From assembly GCA_902766005.1 (NCBI GenBank), contig CACXCB010000366.1, positions 1 through 38,469 of the forward strand: 38,469 nt of DNA. The letters run 5' to 3'. Position numbers and translations under genes: made by a program. The DNA comes from an uncultured Erysipelotrichaceae bacterium. Its GTDB lineage: Bacteria; Bacillota_I; Bacilli_A; Erysipelotrichales; Erysipelotrichaceae. Below the pieces are notes generated by a model. The model worked only from the letters and a program-made list of their open reading frames with translations, had not been told where the DNA came from and made no database searches. This document shows positions 23,464-32,858 of this stretch, one piece after another (positions within the stretch are counted from its first letter, which is position 1; each line of letters begins with the position of its first letter).

Positions 23464-25375
23464 ATCCCAAAGGTATTTCGACAACTTCTGCCATTTTTGT
23501 CAGGCAGATTTCAATCTGTTCAGATATATCCTTAATCAGCCTTTCGGTAATATCTTCATTTTTTTCTTGTTCCAGATTTGCGTAGAGTCCTTTTTTTACT
23601 TCATCCGAAATCACATCCAGTCTTGCCTCAAGATATTTTTTCGGAAACATCTTTCTTGCCATATGCGGAATATTGGCATTCAGAAAAGCTTCCTGCATCT
23701 TATTTTTTCCCAAAGCCAAAACCATCAGGGAAATCACAGCACCTGCGATGATGCCGGGGATTCCGTTGGCAATCATGGCTATGCCGCTTCCGCCGCACAA
23801 GAACCCCACCAGCAGCGATACGACCGTATCTATCATCCATGTGATTTCCTTAAGGGCAAACACATCTTTCGCCTCAACTTTGATCTCAATGTCCGACAGG
23901 GACAGATAGGAGTTCAGCGATAATGCGGAATACGGTACATTATGCTTCGTACAAATCGGAATGGTGTATTTCTCCAGTTCATAAGAAATGTTTTTCAGCC
24001 ATGCAGAAACACTTTTGATCAGAATCGCTCTTCCTCTTTCGGTGTGCAGGTAATTGTCTATTTCCTTTTTCAATACCTCGTCTATTTCCGCCAGTTTTTC
24101 AATGGTGCCGTTGCGCCATCTGTCAATAACAGGCAGGGCAACTTCGCGCATGATCGGGGAAACCATGTCATCTACCGCATTCCGGTACAATTCATCAATA
24201 TGCTCTTCCACAATCTGCTCGACTGTGCTCGATGATTTTAACTGTTCAATTTCATTTTTAAACTCTCTGAGCTCATCATCAATTTTACCGCAGAAAGCCA
24301 ATCCGGAAGCAACTGAGAATTCCGGCTCACCGCTTGTAATAACAACCGATTCAGGAAATACCTCACGGCACCAGGAGCGGATTGCCGGCATCTTTGAAAC
24401 ACCGCCGGTCAGAAAAATCAGCTCCGGAAGATTGTCGGAAATTGTATCCCTTGCCTGTTTTAAAGCATCAATGAACACTTCCTTAAAGGAGCGGTTATTC
24501 AGCTTTTCCACTTTTTTGTCAATCAGCCTGCCTGCTATTTCCGCATTCATGCGCAATACAAGTTTGACCGGAAACCTTGTATAGCGGATCGTGACAGTCT
24601 GTGTGCATTCCTGATCTTTCCAGTATTCCTCATCCTTGAAATACTTTTCCTTCAGTCTTCTGGCTGCAAATTCGCAATAGGTTTTCCAAGCTTCGCTTTC
24701 CTCAAAGATTTTACGGATTTTCTTTTCATCCTTAGATGAAGAAACAGCTTCTTCGAGAAGCACTTCGTCCATGATGCCGCCGCCGAGGAATACCTCTCCG
24801 CCCGTCTGCAGTTCCACCTCTTTGCCGCTGTTGACATAGGCAAGATCCGTCGTGGATGACCCCACATCTACCACCAGAACAGGCTTCGAAAGAATATCAT
24901 AGCCAACCTGCAGATGCTTGGACTGGCATGCCGAAACCAGTGCCGCCCTGGATTCGGATATGATCCTAGCAGGCGGAAAACCGATTCTTTCAAAGATTTC
25001 ACGATACTCCTCCCTGGCAACACGGTCCCATCCTGCAGGACAGCCGATGTAAAAACAGTTGTCTTCTCCCTTGATCAGGTCTCCGTTTAAAAACAGTTCT
25101 CCCAAAACGCCTGAGGCAAAACTGCCGATGTCCTTTTTTACAGTAGAATCTGTCAAAAAGTGGCTCTTAAAGCGGATCTTTCTGGTGATGGCTTCCGGCT
25201 CATAACATGCACCTTCGCCAACAATCAGCTGCCCGTTTTTCAATAATGCATATGCGGTAACAAAGCTCTTTTCATCATGTACGGAAAGCACTTGCGGAAC
25301 AAGGTCTTTTCCCTTGTCCAGTCTTGCAACTGCGCTCTCTGCATCTCCAAGATCAAATCCATAAAAGCGATCCAT
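23462..25375 (-). CDS. Hsp70/actin-fold ATPase with C-terminal glycine-rich membrane segment
   Basis: A 637-aa protein whose first about 380 residues form an Hsp70-type ATPase. Phosphate-1 is YGFDLGDAESAVARLD, phosphate-2 is VLVVDVGSSTTDLAYV and the adenosine motif is LIFLTGGVSKMPAIR. The C-terminal part is not a DnaK substrate-binding domain. It is a long charged helical stretch (about 375-510), a hydrophobic Gly-rich block (about 513-555, with GFLCGGSGIAMIANGIPG) that could be two helices or a glycine zipper, and another helical tail. It follows the two-TM partner gene with a 1-bp gap, so the two are one unit. It could be a membrane-tethered chaperone, a signalling ATPase or part of a stress or conflict system; the sequence does not decide. 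I know no named family with this exact layout. Confidence 0.75.
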   Translation of the reverse strand: MDRFYGFDLGDAESAVARLDKGKDLVPQVLSVHDEKSFVTAYALLKNGQLIVGEGACYEPEAITRKIRFKSHFLTDSTVKKDIGSFASGVLGELFLNGDLIKGEDNCFYIGCPAGWDRVAREEYREIFERIGFPPARIISESRAALVSACQSKHLQVGYDILSKPVLVVDVGSSTTDLAYVNSGKEVELQTGGEVFLGGGIMDEVLLEEAVSSSKDEKKIRKIFEESEAWKTYCEFAARRLKEKYFKDEEYWKDQECTQTVTIRYTRFPVKLVLRMNAEIAGRLIDKKVEKLNNRSFKEVFIDALKQARDTISDNLPELIFLTGGVSKMPAIRSWCREVFPESVVITSGEPEFSVASGLAFCGKIDDELREFKNEIEQLKSSSTVEQIVEEHIDELYRNAVDDMVSPIMREVALPVIDRWRNGTIEKLAEIDEVLKKEIDNYLHTERGRAILIKSVSAWLKNISYELEKYTIPICTKHNVPYSALSLNSYLSLSDIEIKVEAKDVFALKEITWMIDTVVSLLVGFLCGGSGIAMIANGIPGIIAGAVISLMVLALGKNKMQEAFLNANIPHMARKMFPKKYLEARLDVISDEVKKGLYANLEQEKNEDITERLIKDISEQIEICLTKMAEVVEIPLG

Positions 25376-25376
25376 T

Positions 25377-26246
25377 CTATCTGCCTCCTGCTGCCAAGCC
25401 CTTTTTCAGCAGCTTTCCTTCCAATACGATCGCCGGACGTATTGTTGCACTTTCCTTCGAAGGCATCATATCAAACCAGGACCGGTTTTTCTCACTGTAG
25501 TCTACCAGGGTAATCATCTTCTGATGCAGATAGAAACGGATGTGGGAGACAATCTCCTGCGATGAAGGATTATCGGTATCCCCATATGCATCCTCCAATA
25601 TTTGGGCAAACAGATCTATATCCTTTGTACTCAATCCACCGTCACTTTCATGCATTTCCTTTTTCCTGTCCAGCTGTTCACTTGTCCTGATGTCTTCCAA
25701 AAGCTTGTCCATCTGAATCACCGTGACAAAAAGACTGTGATAAACCTTTTGTGCATCAACGGTTGTTTCGCCATACAGATCATCATCTTTTTCAGACGAG
25801 CCATGCATCTTCGTACCTGCAAAAAACATGGAAACAAGACCTGCAAAGAACAGAATTAACAGAACAGGCATGCTTAGAATGGCTTTTAGAATGCCTCCGT
25901 TCATGATGCAGATGACAACAGATGCAAAAAAACAGCCAAAAGCAACAAGAAGATATGTCCAGAACAGTACCGGCTTTTTCTCCTTTTCTTTTGCCTTATA
26001 CTCTTTCTTTCCATAGATCTTCGTTGTGCCTTCACAATCCATCAAAGCAGAAGCTGCAGAAGCTGTCTCAATCATCTGATAAGCAGCAGCCTTTACCGCT
26101 TCGCTTGTTTCTTTTTCGTTAAAAGAAAACAAAATACGGGAAAGTTCTCTTTTCACTTCCGCCGTGGCATGTTCTGCTGTTTCCGCTTTAATGATACTCT
26201 GTAAAAAACGCTCTTTATCTTCTTCGAGCAATGTCTGAATATTCAT
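25377..26246 (-). CDS. Two-TM membrane protein paired with the Hsp70-like ATPase
   Basis: A 289-aa protein of unknown family. The N-terminal about 90 residues are helical and charged and end in a Lys-rich stretch (KEYKAKEKEKK). Two hydrophobic helices follow (about 93-114 and 121-143), then a soluble C-terminal domain of about 145 residues with SSQEIVSHIRFYLHQKMITLVDYSE. With both ends basic or charged, both probably face the cytoplasm, where the ATPase partner would sit. There is no J-domain HPD motif and no clear GrpE resemblance, so a co-chaperone role is conjecture. It is the first gene of the pair. Confidence 0.6.
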   Translation of the reverse strand: MNIQTLLEEDKERFLQSIIKAETAEHATAEVKRELSRILFSFNEKETSEAVKAAAYQMIETASAASALMDCEGTTKIYGKKEYKAKEKEKKPVLFWTYLLVAFGCFFASVVICIMNGGILKAILSMPVLLILFFAGLVSMFFAGTKMHGSSEKDDDLYGETTVDAQKVYHSLFVTVIQMDKLLEDIRTSEQLDRKKEMHESDGGLSTKDIDLFAQILEDAYGDTDNPSSQEIVSHIRFYLHQKMITLVDYSEKNRSWFDMMPSKESATIRPAIVLEGKLLKKGLAAGGR

Positions 26247-26280
26247 ATTTCATTCTCCGAAAATCATTTTATCATACCTG

Positions 26281-26829
26281 TCAGGATAATTCATCTTTCA
26301 GATAGTCACGTATATCCTTTAATACGGGAACGATTTTTGCCGCTTTTCCACTTCCCCATTCCAAAGAAGCACAATACTTATCCGCAACTGTTACTACATA
26401 TCCCTCTTGTGTTTTGGGTTTCCCTTCGCCGACCGGAAACATGTGATACAGTATGCAATCTTCCATGACCTCATCCACCGCAAACAGCTTCTTGGCATTT
26501 TCCAAGGCTACCCGGGGATGATGAAGATTATGAACCAAACCACTCCCTCTAAACAGTTCGTCATTGGAATCATACAGATAAAAATCATGCAGCATCGCCC
26601 CTCTGGCCGCACTTTTATAGTTTAAGCCGGCCGCTTTGCACCAGATAAACGTATACCATGCCACATTCAGACAATGCTGATAACGGGTTGTGCTGCGATG
26701 ATGTGTGAATTCCTTCAGTCTCTGATATTCTTCGGCACCGGTAATATCACTGACCGTGTTTAAAAACTCCATGGCTGTATCATGGTCCGCTTCAAGAAAT
26801 GTCTCTTTTGATCCCAGAACCTTTGTCAA
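26281..26829 (-). CDS. HD-domain protein (predicted metal-dependent phosphohydrolase)
   Basis: A 182-aa HD-superfamily protein. The first His lies in RYQHCLNVAWY (His52), the doublet in MLHDFYLYD (His81-Asp82), later histidines in LVHNLHHPR and YHMF, and the final Asp in VTVADKYCAS. This pattern suits a metal-dependent phosphohydrolase acting on nucleotides or similar. It uses a TTG start at 26829: GGAGG lies 6 bp upstream, and the only nearby ATG (just before it) hits a stop after one codon. It is a single gene between the Hsp70-like module and the S10 peptidase. Confidence 0.82.
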   Translation of the reverse strand: MTKVLGSKETFLEADHDTAMEFLNTVSDITGAEEYQRLKEFTHHRSTTRYQHCLNVAWYTFIWCKAAGLNYKSAARGAMLHDFYLYDSNDELFRGSGLVHNLHHPRVALENAKKLFAVDEVMEDCILYHMFPVGEGKPKTQEGYVVTVADKYCASLEWGSGKAAKIVPVLKDIRDYLKDELS

Positions 26830-26890
26830 AACATGCCTCCGAAAGATAATTCTTTTCTTTAGTATAAATCTTTTGTTCCCCTTTACAAAG

Positions 26891-26917
26891 AAAAACGGAA
26901 TGTTTTCATTCCGTTTT
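26891..26917 (-). terminator. Terminator of the S10 peptidase gene
   Basis: An 11-bp stem, AAAACGGAATG (26892-26902) with CATTCCGTTTT (26907-26917), lies around a 4-nt loop. The minus strand runs into T5. Confidence 0.85.
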
Positions 26918-26921
26918 CATA

Positions 26922-28370
26922 TTATTTCGTAGGATCTTCTCCGAGAATAAACTTGCGAATGTCAGCGCAGAGTTCCTTGACATTTTCCTCACCGATATAG
27001 ATCATATGGCCGGAAGAATACCCTTTAACATAAACACGGTCTTTCGGCAATCCCGCATGATCGAGTGTATGATAAACATAACCGAATTCCGTACACAGAT
27101 CAAACCATCCGTTAGCGAAGAAGGTTCTCATGCCCGGTCTTCTGGTCATTGCATTACGCAATTGTTCGCCGGTTGTTCCGTGCGGACAGTCCTTCTTCCA
27201 GTCTTTCCAGTAGTTGGTCATATTGACATAGTTGCGGTCCAGTTTTACGCCGAGATTCGGCAGAAGGTCTCCTGTCAATGCCGCATAGAAATATGGATCA
27301 TAACGGTCTGCTGTTGCATCATCCCATAAGCCTTTTTCTCTTTCGACGACTTCCGGATGCAGCAGCGGGCGTGTCATTCTGCCATCATATCTGGAAACAC
27401 CTTTTCCCTGCTTCTTTAATACTTCCTGACGGTAGGTATTGTCATCAATCTTCAAGCCATTGTTTTCAAGGTATTCCCTGGAGACGCCTGTGTAGTAGGT
27501 AACTCTCTCAATGATATGTTCTCTAGTCTTTTCATCCAAGGATTCGCCTTTGTACAGTGCAAGGATATATTCCTCATCCGCAAAAGCCTTGGCTTCTTTA
27601 ACAAATTCTTCCACAGTCTGATCACTCGGATGATTGTGGAACCAGTTGACGCCTGCATAGGTCGGAAAGCCGATAATGGATGGCTCAACATATATTTCCT
27701 TACCGAAATATTCACCAACCGTTACCGTATTGCCGATCAGTACCAAACCGTCAAACGCAATGCCGTACGCTCTGTCTTTTCCTTCGGTAGCAGCCATGCC
27801 GGCAGCTGTTGCAGAACGCGTGCACCCGTAACTTTCACCAACCAGATACTTCGGGCTCATGGTGCGGTTATATCTTCTGCACCACATCTCAATGAATGTC
27901 AGCAGTGCTTCCGCATCTTCTTCGATGCCGAGGAAATCCTTGCCTGCTTCTTCATCGATCAGCACGCCATATCCCGTTCCCACAGGATCAATCAGCACCA
28001 AATCCGCTACATCGATCAAGCAGTCCGGATTATCGATTACTTCATACGGGCCGAAAGCTGTCGGACGATCCGGCTCTCCGTAAGTGATTCTCCTTGTGCC
28101 GAGAAACCCTGCATGCACATACATGGAGGAGCTGCCCGGGCCGCCGTTAAACGCAAAAATCACCGGGCGGTTTTTCGTATCATCCACATCGGAACGGAAA
28201 TACGAATACGAGAAAATGGATGCGATCGGCTTGCCATCCTTGTCATAAAAGACATTGTCTTCACTGACGGTATGATAAGGAATTTCTTTCCCATCCAGCC
28301 TGATCACATGGTCAGATTTGAAACGTGCCGGCTTGAAATCTTCCGGTTTAAAACATTCTGTTCGAAACAT
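26922..28370 (-). CDS. Serine carboxypeptidase-like protein (peptidase family S10), no signal peptide
   Basis: A 482-aa alpha/beta-hydrolase of the S10 type. FNGGPGSSSMY (about residues 74-84) is the oxyanion/substrate carboxylate loop, and VGESYG carries the nucleophile Ser180. NGWFDLCTEF places the acid at Asp424, and YSSGHMIY places the base at His455. These enzymes remove C-terminal residues from peptides at acid pH. Eukaryotic members are secreted or vacuolar; here the chain starts MFRTECFKPEDF with no hydrophobic leader, implying a cytoplasmic peptidase for peptide turnover. The ATG follows AAAGGAGATCATAA. It forms a single-gene unit with its own promoter and terminator. Confidence 0.9.
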   Translation of the reverse strand: MFRTECFKPEDFKPARFKSDHVIRLDGKEIPYHTVSEDNVFYDKDGKPIASIFSYSYFRSDVDDTKNRPVIFAFNGGPGSSSMYVHAGFLGTRRITYGEPDRPTAFGPYEVIDNPDCLIDVADLVLIDPVGTGYGVLIDEEAGKDFLGIEEDAEALLTFIEMWCRRYNRTMSPKYLVGESYGCTRSATAAGMAATEGKDRAYGIAFDGLVLIGNTVTVGEYFGKEIYVEPSIIGFPTYAGVNWFHNHPSDQTVEEFVKEAKAFADEEYILALYKGESLDEKTREHIIERVTYYTGVSREYLENNGLKIDDNTYRQEVLKKQGKGVSRYDGRMTRPLLHPEVVEREKGLWDDATADRYDPYFYAALTGDLLPNLGVKLDRNYVNMTNYWKDWKKDCPHGTTGEQLRNAMTRRPGMRTFFANGWFDLCTEFGYVYHTLDHAGLPKDRVYVKGYSSGHMIYIGEENVKELCADIRKFILGEDPTK

Positions 28371-28393
28371 TTATGATCTCCTTTGTCCATTCC

Positions 28394-28412
28394 ATCATAC
28401 CATATTTATGGT
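28394..28412 (-). promoter_or_regulatory. Extended -10 promoter of the S10 gene with inverted repeat
   Basis: On the minus strand TGGTATGAT (28394-28402) is a near-perfect extended -10. It overlaps the inverted repeat ACCATA-N2-TATGGT (28399-28412), a possible operator. No convincing -35 is visible. Confidence 0.4.
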
Positions 28413-28439
28413 GAAATCATCCTGTTATGATCATATCAA

Positions 28440-28467
28440 AAAGAAAATGCGGCAATTATGCCGCATT
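28440..28467 (-). terminator. Terminator of the 6-phospho-beta-glucosidase gene
   Basis: AATGCGGCA (28446-28454) pairs with TGCCGCATT (28459-28467) around ATTA. TTTTCTTTTT follows on the minus strand. Confidence 0.85.
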
Positions 28468-28472
28468 CTGTT

Positions 28473-29981
<1,509 letters not shown>

Positions 29982-30021
29982 TCAAATAAATATCTACTAT
30001 TATTTTACAAGAAAGAGAAAG

Positions 30022-30050
30022 AAAAAAACAGAATCAGATATCTGATTCTG
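30022..30050 (-). terminator. Terminator of the split-transketolase unit
   Basis: A perfect 22-bp palindrome, starting CAGAATCAGAT at 30029 and ending at 30050, is followed on the minus strand by T7 (30022-30028). Confidence 0.85.
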
Positions 30051-30061
30051 TCTAATTTAAG

Positions 30062-30232
30062 TCATTCATGTCGGTCTTCTGACTGTTTCAGAATAAATAG
30101 GTAACCCGATACACATGCCATTCCCAGAGGAACCGTCATATCAGTAATTGAAGAAAATTGATAACTGCCTCCGGCGATCACAACAGCATAGATAAAATCA
30201 AGAATATTCCAAATTACAAGAAATAAGACCAC
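30062..30232 (-). CDS. Small hydrophobic ORF, possibly a remnant
   Basis: A GTG-initiated frame of 56 residues with two hydrophobic stretches (FLVIWNILDFIYAVVIAGG and MACVSGYLFIL). It sits between the transketolase C gene and the shared terminator. No ribosome site precedes the GTG. The same frame stays open further upstream, interrupted only by a TGA at 30236-30238, back to the transketolase stop codon, and the added residues (EELYSVIKNNKAAFC) look protein-like. This suggests a small membrane-protein gene broken by one nonsense change. Family not recognised. Confidence 0.3.
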   Translation of the reverse strand: MVLFLVIWNILDFIYAVVIAGGSYQFSSITDMTVPLGMACVSGYLFILKQSEDRHE

Positions 30233-30298
30233 AAATCAGCAAAAAGCTGCTTTATTGTTTTTTATCACGCTATATAACTCTTCGCTGATATCAGCTGC

Positions 30299-31222
30299 TT
30301 ATTCCAGATATCCTTTGATCTGATTATAGATACCCGGCCCGTCAAGATTATATTCTTGTAACAGATCCTGCCAGCTTCCGCTTTCTCCAAATCCATACAT
30401 GCCGATACGATGGATTTTCTTTGGGCATCTTTCGGCAGCAACTTCACAGATCATTGAACCTAATCCGCCAAGAACAGAATGTTCTTCAACGGTAAAGATC
30501 TGATCATATTCTGCAAGTACTTCTGCGATACCTTCTTCATCACTTGGCTTGATGGCACATACATCAATAACCGTAATATCAATGCCGTCTTTTGCGAGCA
30601 GCTCTGCTGCTTCCAAAGTTTTCTGTACCATTAAGCCGCATGCAAATACAGCAGCCGTTGTACCTTTTCTGATGACATTGATCTTCGTGATATCAAACAC
30701 CTTGTCAGCATCATAGACATCATCTACTGCAGCTCTGCCGAGTCTGACATAACAGGGTCCGTCGTGTTCAGCAACATAATCTATGACTGCCTTTGTCTCA
30801 TACTGGTCGCATGGCACATACACCTGCAGACCGGTAATGGAACGCATGATGGAAATATCCTCAATTGCCTGATGTGTTACACCGTCTTCCCCTACAGAGA
30901 TACCGCTGTGAGAGCCGACGATTTTTACGTTCAAGCCCGGGTAGGCAACGCTGTTTCTGACCTGTTCCCAAACTCTGCCTGTGCAGAACATTGCAAAGGA
31001 TGAGGCAAACGGAATAAACCCGCTTGCTGCAAGACCTGCGGAAACACCGATCATATTTGCTTCGGCAATACCCATGTCAAAGAATCTTTCCGGTGCAACC
31101 TTGCCGCCTTCCGCACTCTTGGTCGATCCTGCAAGGTCTGCATCCAATACGACAATTTTCGGATTTTCGGCAACGAGCTTCGCAAGCTCTTCACCATATG
31201 CATCTCTAGTTGCTTTTGCCAT
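30299..31222 (-). CDS. Transketolase, C-terminal (Pyr/C-domain) subunit
   Basis: A 307-aa subunit with the pyrimidine-binding and C-terminal domains of transketolase. DMGIAEANMIG holds the cofactor-activating Glu, SHSGISVGEDGVTHQAIEDI is the pyrimidine-binding region, and YVRLGRAAVDDVYD and FTVEEHSVLGGLGS lie in the later part. Together with the N subunit it makes a complete enzyme of the pentose phosphate pathway. It begins 2 bp after the N subunit's stop codon, behind a GGAGG inside that gene. Split transketolases are common in Bacillota and archaea. The partner could alternatively be a DXS-like or sugar-specific variant. Confidence 0.92.
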   Translation of the reverse strand: MAKATRDAYGEELAKLVAENPKIVVLDADLAGSTKSAEGGKVAPERFFDMGIAEANMIGVSAGLAASGFIPFASSFAMFCTGRVWEQVRNSVAYPGLNVKIVGSHSGISVGEDGVTHQAIEDISIMRSITGLQVYVPCDQYETKAVIDYVAEHDGPCYVRLGRAAVDDVYDADKVFDITKINVIRKGTTAAVFACGLMVQKTLEAAELLAKDGIDITVIDVCAIKPSDEEGIAEVLAEYDQIFTVEEHSVLGGLGSMICEVAAERCPKKIHRIGMYGFGESGSWQDLLQEYNLDGPGIYNQIKGYLE

Positions 31223-31224
31223 GA

Positions 31225-32040
31225 TTACATACCCTCCAGATCTTTTAATGCCACTTCTGTCAACTCAGCATTAGGTGCTTTTCCATGCCAGTCAGCAACA
31301 TTTTCCATATATGAGACACCTTTTCCCTTGATTGTTTTGGCAACAATGCAGGTAGGTCTGCCCTTGATGGTTTTTGCTTCATCAAAAGCCTTTTTAATCT
31401 GTTCATAGTCATGGCCGTCAATCTCAATAACATGCCATCCGAATGCTTCAAATTTTTCTTTAAACGGTGCAGGACTGATGACATCCTTTGTCCAGCCGTC
31501 AATCTGTAAACCGTTTTCGTCGATTACTGCACAAAGATTATCCAGCTTATAGTGATGTGCTGCCATTGCAGCTTCCCAAATCTGTCCTTCTTCGGCTTCA
31601 CCATCACCTACAAGAGCATAAATGCGATGATCGTTTTTGTTCAGACGATTGGCAAGTGCCATTCCGACAGCAGCAGACAAGCCCTGTCCAAGAGAACCGG
31701 TGCTCATGTCAACTCCCGGCAGACTGTGCATATCCGGATGTCCCTGCAATCTTGTATGAAGCTTTCTGAAGGTCATCAATTCATCAGCAGGAATAATACC
31801 CTTTTCAGCTAATGTTGCATACAGGGCAGGTGATGCATGTCCTTTGGACAACACAAACCTGTCACGATCTTTGGAATTTGCATTTTCAGCAGTAATGTCC
31901 ATGACCTCAAAGTACAATACAGTCAGGATATCCGTTGCACCAAGAGATCCTCCCGGGTGTCCGGATTTCGCATTTGAAACCTGCTTAATAATGTTGATGC
32001 GAATATTTTTCGCATGCTCACGAAGCTGTTTAATATCCAT
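31225..32040 (-). CDS. Transketolase, N-terminal (TPP-binding) subunit
   Basis: The thiamine-diphosphate-binding half of a split transketolase, about 271 aa. SGHPGGSLGATDIL, LSKGHASPALYA, GSLGQGLSAAVGMALA, the metal/TPP motif GDGEAEEGQIWEA and KTIKGKGVSYMEN are all in order. I chose the ATG at 32040, directly behind GAGGGGGGAAGC; the frame is open 15 codons upstream but without a ribosome site. A sigma-A-type promoter with repeated octamers lies upstream, and the PTS terminator separates it from the PTS genes. Confidence 0.93.
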   Translation of the reverse strand: MDIKQLREHAKNIRINIIKQVSNAKSGHPGGSLGATDILTVLYFEVMDITAENANSKDRDRFVLSKGHASPALYATLAEKGIIPADELMTFRKLHTRLQGHPDMHSLPGVDMSTGSLGQGLSAAVGMALANRLNKNDHRIYALVGDGEAEEGQIWEAAMAAHHYKLDNLCAVIDENGLQIDGWTKDVISPAPFKEKFEAFGWHVIEIDGHDYEQIKKAFDEAKTIKGRPTCIVAKTIKGKGVSYMENVADWHGKAPNAELTEVALKDLEGM

Positions 32041-32063
32041 GCTTCCCCCTCTCGTAATCGCAC

Positions 32064-32131
32064 AATATAATACCACATAAATCAAAAATCAAAAGCCTTT
32101 TTCTGATATTTGTGCATAAATCACATAAATC
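32064..32131 (-). promoter_or_regulatory. Promoter of the transketolase unit with three GATTTATG octamers
   Basis: On the minus strand -35 TTGATT (32087-32092) and -10 TATATT (32064-32069) are 17 bp apart. GATTTATG occurs in the spacer (32076-32083) and twice upstream (32115-32122 and 32124-32131, 9 bp apart start to start). Repeats at such spacing may be sites for an activator or repressor. Confidence 0.5.
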
Positions 32132-32185
32132 CACAAAATTCAAACCCGATAAGCGAAAGCATTCACAATGATAGCGGTTTCAGTC

Positions 32186-32213
32186 AAAAAAAAGACTCAC
32201 TGGAGTCTTTTTT
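32186..32213. terminator. Terminator of the PTS operon (bidirectional)
   Basis: AAAAAAGACTC pairs with GAGTCTTTTTT around ACTG. A and T runs flank both sides, so it can act in both directions. It lies 11 bp after the IIA stop codon. Confidence 0.85.
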
Positions 32214-32224
32214 CGTTTTTTGAA

Positions 32225-32536
32225 TTAGCCCTTGATTGTCTGGTAAACTTTCAAGAATTTTTCAGCGAGAATGCCGAAGCCTTCTGCACTCATGAGCTGG
32301 TCTTCAGCATGAGTGAGCAACAGTGTCATTTCAACTTTTTCACCGTTAGCCATCTTAACGAGCAGTTCCTGGTGTGCGGAGTGTCCGCCGTTGAATGCTT
32401 CCTGACCTTCTTTGATCAGCTGTTCAGCTTCTTCAAAATTGCCTTCAGCTGCAGCGTCGATTGCGCCAATGTAGCTGGAACGAGCTGTTCCTACAGATGC
32501 GATAATGTTAAAAGCAACGAGTTCTGTTCCTTCCAT
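32225..32536 (-). CDS. PTS lactose/cellobiose-type IIA component
   Basis: A 103-aa all-helical IIA of the lactose/chitobiose class. The phosphorylated His is His76 in LLLTHAEDQLM, and Asp79 three residues later matches the metal ligand of LacF/ChbA trimers. It takes phosphate from HPr and passes it to IIB. It is the third gene after two IIB genes (6-bp gap) and the last before the terminator. No IIC permease gene lies in or beside the operon. Confidence 0.93.
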   Translation of the reverse strand: MEGTELVAFNIIASVGTARSSYIGAIDAAAEGNFEEAEQLIKEGQEAFNGGHSAHQELLVKMANGEKVEMTLLLTHAEDQLMSAEGFGILAEKFLKVYQTIKG

Positions 32537-32542
32537 GAATAA

Positions 32543-32851
32543 TTACTCCTCTCCTAATAAATCCATTGCAAGTTTTAATGTACCTTTGCCATCCATCAAG
32601 CCATACTGCTTCATTGGGATGTCAGTAATCTTGTAGTCCGGATGAGCGGCCTTTAATTTACCAAGTGCATAACGAACCTGTGGGCCTAACAGACATACAG
32701 CAGCCTCAGGAGCTTTTTCTTCAAAATCTCCGAGAGAATAAGCAGCGATTTCATAATCCTTGCCAAGAGCTGCTGCAGCTTCCTTCATCTTGTTAACGAG
32801 CAGGGATGTGGACATGCCTGCTGCACAGAATAATGTAATTTTTGTTGCCAT
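32543..32851 (-). CDS. PTS lactose/cellobiose-type IIB component, copy 2
   Basis: A 102-aa IIB with the phosphorylatable Cys9 in ITLFCAAGMSTSLLV, followed by the usual NKMKEAA helix and the LLGPQVRYAL strand-turn. It is closely related to the neighbouring upstream IIB (same N-terminal block and C-terminal YGLMDGKG), so the two arose by tandem duplication. Differences concentrate around residues 40-50 and 68-80, where partner or substrate specificity may lie. Confidence 0.93.
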   Translation of the reverse strand: MATKITLFCAAGMSTSLLVNKMKEAAAALGKDYEIAAYSLGDFEEKAPEAAVCLLGPQVRYALGKLKAAHPDYKITDIPMKQYGLMDGKGTLKLAMDLLGEE

Positions 32852-32858
32852 AATTCAA

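Noticed and set aside
30285..30296. GCTGATATCAGC palindrome right after the transketolase C gene as a terminator
   Set aside because: No T run follows on the minus strand; the real terminator is the longer hairpin at 30022-30050.
32145..32166. A second cre-like sequence (AAGCGAAAGCA) upstream of the transketolase promoter
   Set aside because: About four mismatches from the cre consensus and placed upstream of the -35; too weak to call.
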